In this document: piece after piece, positions 41,874 through 45,915 of the stretch
Numbering within the stretch: position 1 is the first letter of the stretch
Layout of the letters: each line of letters starts with the position of its first letter
Origin: Candidatus Woesearchaeota archaeon
GTDB lineage: Archaea; Nanobdellota; Nanobdellia; Woesearchaeales; DSVV01
Assembly (NCBI GenBank): GCA_018303325.1
Contig: JAGVYH010000070.1
Span: 1 to 45,915 of the forward strand
Length of the DNA stretch: 45,915 nt
Direction: 5' to 3'
Notes under the pieces: generated by a model
Seen by the model: the letters and a program-made list of their open reading frames with translations, nothing else
The model's database searches: none
Told to the model about the DNA's origin: nothing
Position numbers and translations under genes: made by a program

Positions 41874-42067
41874 TATTTGTTTTTTTTCGTTTCCGACATG
41901 TCCAACCAGTTCACTATGAAAAGTAGGTGCTGGGTGCTAGCAGCGATAATTCATCGTAACTAGCACCCAGCACCTAGCACCCATTTTTATTTTTCATGAG
42001 ACAGTGGACTGCGTCCCAAGTACGTGTTGAGAATGAAAGAAAAAGAAATTAATAATTTAAACAAATA
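41874..42067. repeat. R1f: inverted-repeat element, GGTGCTAG-hairpin subtype
   Basis: The ends are TATTTGTTT (from 41874) and AAACAAATA (to 42067). The stem AGGTGCTGGGTGCTAG / CTAGCACCCAGCACCT is perfect here, with loop CAGCGATAATTCATCGTAA. The right arm CATGAGACAGTGGACTGCG is uninterrupted. It lies between the start of the tatD-like gene and the 3' end of a radical SAM gene. Confidence 0.82.
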
Positions 42068-42074
42068 CAAATCT

Positions 42075-43289
42075 TCACAAAAATTCAGTCTCAATATTCA
42101 GGCAATCGTGAGTGGGATATTCTGTAACAATTGCTGGTTTGCCATATTTTCTTAGTTCATTCTTTAATTTTATCACAATTTTCTTAGAAGTTAAAACTCT
42201 TTTTTTTCCTCTATCGTAGTTCATTTCATATGCCTGTTTAGATTCAGTCTTATACCCCTTCAATATCTTTTTAATATTCTTTCCGTCGCTTTCCTTCTCG
42301 TAATAAACTGCTCCCCTTATAAGCATTCCATCTTCGTCAACTTCATCGTAAGCTTTTGCAGCATTTTTTGCCCTTCTTTTTATTCTGTTTCTCAGCTGTA
42401 CAGCGTCTTTAAGCCTGCAGGTGCAGTAGTGAACATCAAACAAATAATCTGCGCCAGTATTTCCTTCAGTTCCTATTGATTTTTCACTATTATATTTGTC
42501 ATCTTCAATTTTTTCATTATTATATTTGCCATGGGTTTTATGTTTGGTCTCCTTTCTTTTCTTGTCAATGTATCTTAATAATTCTTTGGCCAATTCCTCG
42601 CTGCCTTTGACACCATAACTATACCTGTCTTTTGTCCTGAAACCTTTCTCGACGAGTTTGCATGCATTAGTATCGCTTATTTCAAGTTCATTAAAATTGA
42701 GAAAGTCAATCTTTTGCGTTGCTAAGAAATCAATTAAATTAAGATAATTCTGTTTTATTATGTGCTTTTCTTGTTTGCATTCAGGGATAACTGGTATTTC
42801 AACACCAATCTTCCATTTAAATTTTTCTGCATAACTTAATCTTTTCCAAAATTTGTTATTATAAGAGTCAAGATGAAATCTTATTTCATCTAAACCTGCG
42901 TCATAAAGTTTCTTTAAAGAATCTTCTGCAACAAGATTCACTGGTGTGTAAAGATGAATATGAAACTCTTTTCCAAATTTCTTTTTCAGCTGTTTAATGT
43001 AATTAACTGTTCTCTCAAGTTTCATTAAAGGATCCCCACCAGTTATTCCCACACCATTACTATCACAAAGTTTTATCTCTTCAAAAAGATTATTTATATC
43101 GTCAGAGTGCCATTCATTAAAATAAATCACATCCTTATCTTTTTTCTGGTCAGAAATAGGGCAGTAAAAACATTTTAAGCTGCACAATCCTGTAATAAAT
43201 AATACTGTTTTCTCGCCTTTGACACAAAGCTGGCAGCCTTTTGGCAGATTGCTTATTTTCCATGAATAGTACGGTGTTTTTTGGATCAT
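42075..43289 (-). CDS. Radical SAM protein (archaeal COG2108-like)
   Basis: This is a 404-residue protein. The canonical CX3CX2C loop is CSLKCFYC (about 36-43), preceded by a GCQLCVKGEK cysteine pair (about 18-27). GITGGDPL (about 79-86) binds SAM, and a further Cys pair lies near 285 (HYCTCRL). The region about 245-275 is a low-complexity Lys/Asn/Glu insert with a repeated KYN-EK pattern, absent from the core fold. It is probably an RNA- or protein-modifying enzyme, but the substrate is unknown. A hairpin-rich 970-bp gap lies upstream. Confidence 0.88.
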   Translation of the reverse strand: MIQKTPYYSWKISNLPKGCQLCVKGEKTVLFITGLCSLKCFYCPISDQKKDKDVIYFNEWHSDDINNLFEEIKLCDSNGVGITGGDPLMKLERTVNYIKQLKKKFGKEFHIHLYTPVNLVAEDSLKKLYDAGLDEIRFHLDSYNNKFWKRLSYAEKFKWKIGVEIPVIPECKQEKHIIKQNYLNLIDFLATQKIDFLNFNELEISDTNACKLVEKGFRTKDRYSYGVKGSEELAKELLRYIDKKRKETKHKTHGKYNNEKIEDDKYNSEKSIGTEGNTGADYLFDVHYCTCRLKDAVQLRNRIKRRAKNAAKAYDEVDEDGMLIRGAVYYEKESDGKNIKKILKGYKTESKQAYEMNYDRGKKRVLTSKKIVIKLKNELRKYGKPAIVTEYPTHDCLNIETEFL

Positions 43290-43353
43290 TTTTTTTGATA
43301 TATACTTGTTGTGGCTTTCTGAATAGTAAAACGACTTAAACAGACTTAATTAT

Positions 43354-43894
43354 ATAGTAAGTGACCTAAATGTTTATACAAATCGTGTCACTTACTATAG
43401 CGGTGGACTTTAATATCATTATCTATTTAGTTATTTCAGATTAAATGAATAATTTATATTCAATCTTTATTTAATCTGAAAGATTATATTTCAGATTGAA
43501 TGTAAATTAAGTTTATTAAATCGTATTTAATCTGACAGATTGAAAATTTAAATAAATTTTCAATAAATTTAACCTAATAAGATAATTTAAGTTAAATTTA
43601 AAATAAAGTCCACGAATAGCCAACGAACTGAAACTATTTATTAATATTGTTCATAATGTCGAACATAAAGACTTATCTTTATAGTTATGTTCGACAAATG
43701 TAGTAACTGACATTATTGATATAAAAGTTTACGTCAGTTACTACAGTTCGTTCAATGTTAGCAAACACAACGAATTATTACTAAAAGTTACTGTGTTTGC
43801 TACATATAGTCACGGAGCTTCATATATGATTATTAGTGTCCGTGACTATATATTTGAAGGAAATAACTAAATGTATAAATATTTATGTCCTTCA
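43354..43894. repeat. Cluster of nested and tandem R2 hairpins
   Basis: In order: D (43354-43365/43387-43398); A (43403-43413/43604-43613), whose spacer holds TTTCAGATTAAAT (43434-43446/43469-43481), a related stem (43489-43501/43525-43537) and AAATTTAAC (43565-43573/43591-43599); F AACGAACTG (43622-43630/43744-43752) enclosing G TGTCGAACATAA (43657-43668/43685-43696) and H GTAGTAACTGAC (43700-43711/43733-43744); I TAGCAAACACA (43759-43769/43792-43802); B (43805-43816/43839-43850); C (43855-43865/43884-43894). Most spacers are 16-22 nt. No open reading frame is evident. Confidence 0.92.
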
Positions 43895-44011
43895 TTATAA
43901 ATAGTATGTGCATAGCTCTTTTAAGGATAATGCTACTGCCTCAAATTTGTTTTCTGAGCAGTTTTACTCGTAAGACATCGAGTGGCCGAAAACAAAAGAT
44001 ATACATTATAT

Positions 44012-44056
44012 ATAGTAAGTAACCTAAATAATTGTACAGTTCGTGTTACTTACTAT
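44012..44056. repeat. R2 hairpin, module D variant
   Basis: ATAGTAAGTAAC (44012-44023) pairs with GTTACTTACTAT (44045-44056) across a 21-nt spacer. Relative to the D copies at 20042 and 43354, one G-C pair is A-T on both arms, so pairing is kept. Confidence 0.9.
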
Positions 44057-44060
44057 ATAT

Positions 44061-44153
44061 ACTAAAAGTGCAAAATAATCGAACATTATTTTGCACTTTT
44101 GTATATCTCGGGAATCAGAGATTCCTGAGAAGTTAGAAAGCTTTGCTTTCCAA
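44061..44153. repeat. J1: copy of a 93-bp hairpin element
   Basis: It starts ACTAAAAGTGCAAAATAA and matches 35458-35550 along its full length. The first stem AAAAGTGCAAAATAA/TTATTTTGCACTTTT is perfect, followed by two tight hairpins with AGA and TTT loops. It lies 100 bp from the 3' end of the MBL-fold gene. Confidence 0.88.
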
Positions 44154-44260
44154 AAAGGAAATTTAATGGTTAAAAATAAGAGTTAAGAATATGTCTGTCA
44201 ATACTTAATTTAATCGAAAAGAAAACCCAACAATTATACTGTGATTGGGAGCTTCACAGA

Positions 44261-44875
44261 TTAATAATCATGTCCTGGACAAACAATCTTGAAATCTAAT
44301 TTTCTTAATTTCTCTATACTATTTTTCATTTCTGTATCTATCGACGTCGGCAAATCTGTCCTGCCTAAACATAAATGGTCTAAACATGATTTACCAGCTG
44401 TAGGAGAACTGCGCAGGTTTCCTGAAAAGAAAGTGTCGCCTGTAAACAGCACTTTTTCTTTTTCATACCACAGACATATACTGCCTCGTGTATGGCCAGG
44501 TGTATTTATTACTTTTAAGCCGTTCATATCTACAATTGGCTTTAATTCAATCTTTTGCAATCCTGATTTTGCCAAGATATCTGCGTTTAGGACTGTTAAT
44601 TCAGGATTTTCCCTGAAATCTTTTATTTCCTGTTTTGAAGCAAAAAACTTTGCATTGGGAAAAAGGTCAGCATTGCCGATATGATCATAATGTAAGTGCG
44701 TAAAAATAACTTTTTCTATTTTATCCAATGCAATCATTTTAGGCAGGAACATTTTTAGTAATTCTCTTTTCATCCTGCTGCCTGTATCTATTAGGATTTT
44801 CTGCTCAACTTCAAGAAAATACATGTTTGAGTCTAAATTAAGTTTCCATATACTATTTGTTATCTTTTTTAGCAT
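44261..44875 (-). CDS. MBL-fold metallo-hydrolase
   Basis: This is a 204-residue beta-lactamase-fold hydrolase. The metal site is THLHYDHIGN (about 59-68), then His in NTPGHTRGSICLW (about 127-139), Asp in FTGDTFF (about 149-155) and a last His in CPGHDY at the C-terminus. This short form resembles glyoxalase II-like or quorum-lactonase-like enzymes, but there is no substrate domain to choose between them. It is followed by the divergently transcribed alpha/beta hydrolase, with about 105 bp of shared promoter region. Confidence 0.92.
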   Translation of the reverse strand: MLKKITNSIWKLNLDSNMYFLEVEQKILIDTGSRMKRELLKMFLPKMIALDKIEKVIFTHLHYDHIGNADLFPNAKFFASKQEIKDFRENPELTVLNADILAKSGLQKIELKPIVDMNGLKVINTPGHTRGSICLWYEKEKVLFTGDTFFSGNLRSSPTAGKSCLDHLCLGRTDLPTSIDTEMKNSIEKLRKLDFKIVCPGHDY

Positions 44876-44980
44876 ATTAACAGTATAATATTAACTTATA
44901 TTTATATTTATCAAAAACTATATAAACTTAAACTCCTGTTTAAAAAGCATGATTGCATGAAAAACCTGCGGAGATAATAG

Positions 44981-45826
44981 ATGGAAAAACAGATTATATC
45001 TTTTGACGGAACAAAAATATATTATATTCATAAGAAAAATAAGAATAAAAATACTTTAATATTTCTTCATGGCATTGCAACAAACTGGACGGTTTGGAGA
45101 AAAGAGATAGAATTTTTTGATAGATTGGGATATTCTGTTCTTGCCCCAGACTTAAGGGGGCATGGTTTGTCAGAATGGCCGCATGAGGAAGAAAAGTATA
45201 ATTTTTTGAATTTTACAAAAGATATTTATGCGATAATTCAAAAAGAGAAAATTAGCGATGTTACATTTATAGGCCATAGCTTAGGCGGCGCAATTGCAAT
45301 AAATTACTGTGAAATGTTTAATATGCCAGCTTCTTTAGTTCTGATAGACACAGCACATTATTATCCTTATCAACACAATCATGAGCTTAACTTAAGCCCG
45401 TTTGTGAACTATTTTTTAAGATTTCTTGCTAAACATGAGCAGTTGAGAACAAATCATTTTCCGCATTTTACAGATAAAACTAAAGAAATAATTAATTTCA
45501 GTAAAGATTATAGTTTATTAACTAGATTATTTCATCATACTCCTTTGAAATGCATATTTAAATGTCTTGACACAGTGCATGAATATTCAGAAAAACATAA
45601 AAAAGATACTGAAAACCTCTTGCAAAGCTTAAATATCCCTGTCTTGATTATTACAGCTCTTAAGGATAGTATTATCCCTTTTAAATTTTCAGAAGAGCTT
45701 CATAACATTATTAAAAATTCAAAGTTAAAGGTTATAAAAGATGCGCATCATTTGGTGCAAGTGGAAAAGCCAGAAGAAGTAAACGCAAATATATTATATT
45801 TTCTTAAGGCAAATAATATATACTAA
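44981..45826 (+). CDS. Alpha/beta hydrolase
   Basis: This is a 281-residue protein. The oxyanion strand is FLHGIATNWTVW (about 28-39), the nucleophile elbow is GHSLGG (about 94-99, Ser96), the acid is Asp in ITALKDSIIP (about 222-231), and the base is His in KDAHHLVQVEKPEEV (about 253-267). A helical cap lies between about 125 and 205. It is likely an esterase or lipase-like enzyme; the substrate is unknown. CGGAG before the ATG is a plausible ribosome-binding site. Confidence 0.92.
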   Translation: MEKQIISFDGTKIYYIHKKNKNKNTLIFLHGIATNWTVWRKEIEFFDRLGYSVLAPDLRGHGLSEWPHEEEKYNFLNFTKDIYAIIQKEKISDVTFIGHSLGGAIAINYCEMFNMPASLVLIDTAHYYPYQHNHELNLSPFVNYFLRFLAKHEQLRTNHFPHFTDKTKEIINFSKDYSLLTRLFHHTPLKCIFKCLDTVHEYSEKHKKDTENLLQSLNIPVLIITALKDSIIPFKFSEELHNIIKNSKLKVIKDAHHLVQVEKPEEVNANILYFLKANNIY

Positions 45827-45851
45827 ATGGAATTAGTTTTCGAACAAACTA

Positions 45852-45906
45852 TAGGAAATAACTTTAATTTTCGGATAAACTGAAATTAATGTAAAGTTAT
45901 TTCCTA
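45852..45906. repeat. R2-type hairpin at the window edge
   Basis: TAGGAAATAACTTTA (45852-45866) pairs perfectly with TAAAGTTATTTCCTA (45892-45906) across a 25-nt spacer, just after the alpha/beta hydrolase gene. It may also serve as a terminator. TTTTCGAACAAA just before it resembles sequence near 31310 and 35570. Confidence 0.85.
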
Positions 45907-45915
45907 ATAATCAAA

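Noticed and set aside
43354-44153. CRISPR array
   Set aside because: Repeats are inverted pairs with differing arms, not direct repeats of constant sequence with unique spacers, and no cas genes are present.

Overview
The window comes from a low-GC archaeon, most likely a DPANN lineage (Woesearchaeota/Pacearchaeota-like 'Nanoarchaeota'). This is inferred from gene content: both topoisomerase VI subunits, a DNA primase whose small subunit and large-subunit Fe-S domain are fused in one chain, type II methionine aminopeptidase, archaeal YchF, an OapC/OapB/Era-like GTPase cluster, a PIN-ATPase-KH protein, a TrmB regulator, class III signal peptides, TATA-box leaderless promoters and bulge-helix-bulge tRNA introns.

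Layout. 1-4656 is an accessory region. Two single-gene units (a Schlafen/AlbA_2-type ATPase regulator at 557-1930 and an unknown protein at 2772-3509) are each bracketed by long, interrupted inverted repeats. Short palindromic core-like sites separate them, a 109-bp direct repeat brackets the first, and a Xer-type tyrosine recombinase (3820-4656) follows. The arrangement resembles an integron or cassette array, but the recombinase lacks the IntI-specific insertion. 4733-13909 holds a radical SAM protein, NAD synthetase, a Nudix hydrolase, fused primase, a nucleotidyltransferase-like protein and the Top6A/Top6B pair. 14072-23500 holds a membrane protein, an intron-containing tRNA-Thr with a decayed copy, YchF, the Oap cluster, a possible HTH/PIN pair, a LysE exporter, a bacterial-type triosephosphate isomerase and a TrmB regulator. 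23635-26302 is a probable operon (small membrane protein, methyltransferase, HAD protein, stand-alone PEP-utiliser mobile domain). 26566-29237 on the minus strand is a cell-surface locus (two pilin-like proteins, a lipoprotein, two small membrane proteins). 29381-45826 holds a full-length RelA/SpoT homologue, MetAP, initiator tRNA-Met and tRNA-Ser (two introns each), a transglutaminase-like protein, PIN-ATPase-KH protein, SerRS, a metallophosphoesterase, TatD, a second radical SAM protein, an MBL hydrolase and an alpha/beta hydrolase.

Intergenic DNA is the most unusual part. (i) Six copies of a roughly 180-260 bp inverted-repeat element (called R1 here) carry TATTTGTTTAG-like ends; three lie between convergent genes and one has apparent target duplications. 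(ii) About twenty hairpin modules (R2) have 10-15 bp perfect or near-perfect arms around AT-rich spacers, often 21-22 nt. Some arms recur at several loci with compensatory changes, and in places one hairpin sits inside the spacer of another; the densest cluster is 43354-44100. (iii) A 93-bp element (J) occurs twice. These look like non-autonomous mobile or structure-selected elements. No matching transposase is present, and the only recombinase seen is the Xer-type enzyme at 3820-4656.

No rRNA, CRISPR array or complete insertion sequence was seen.
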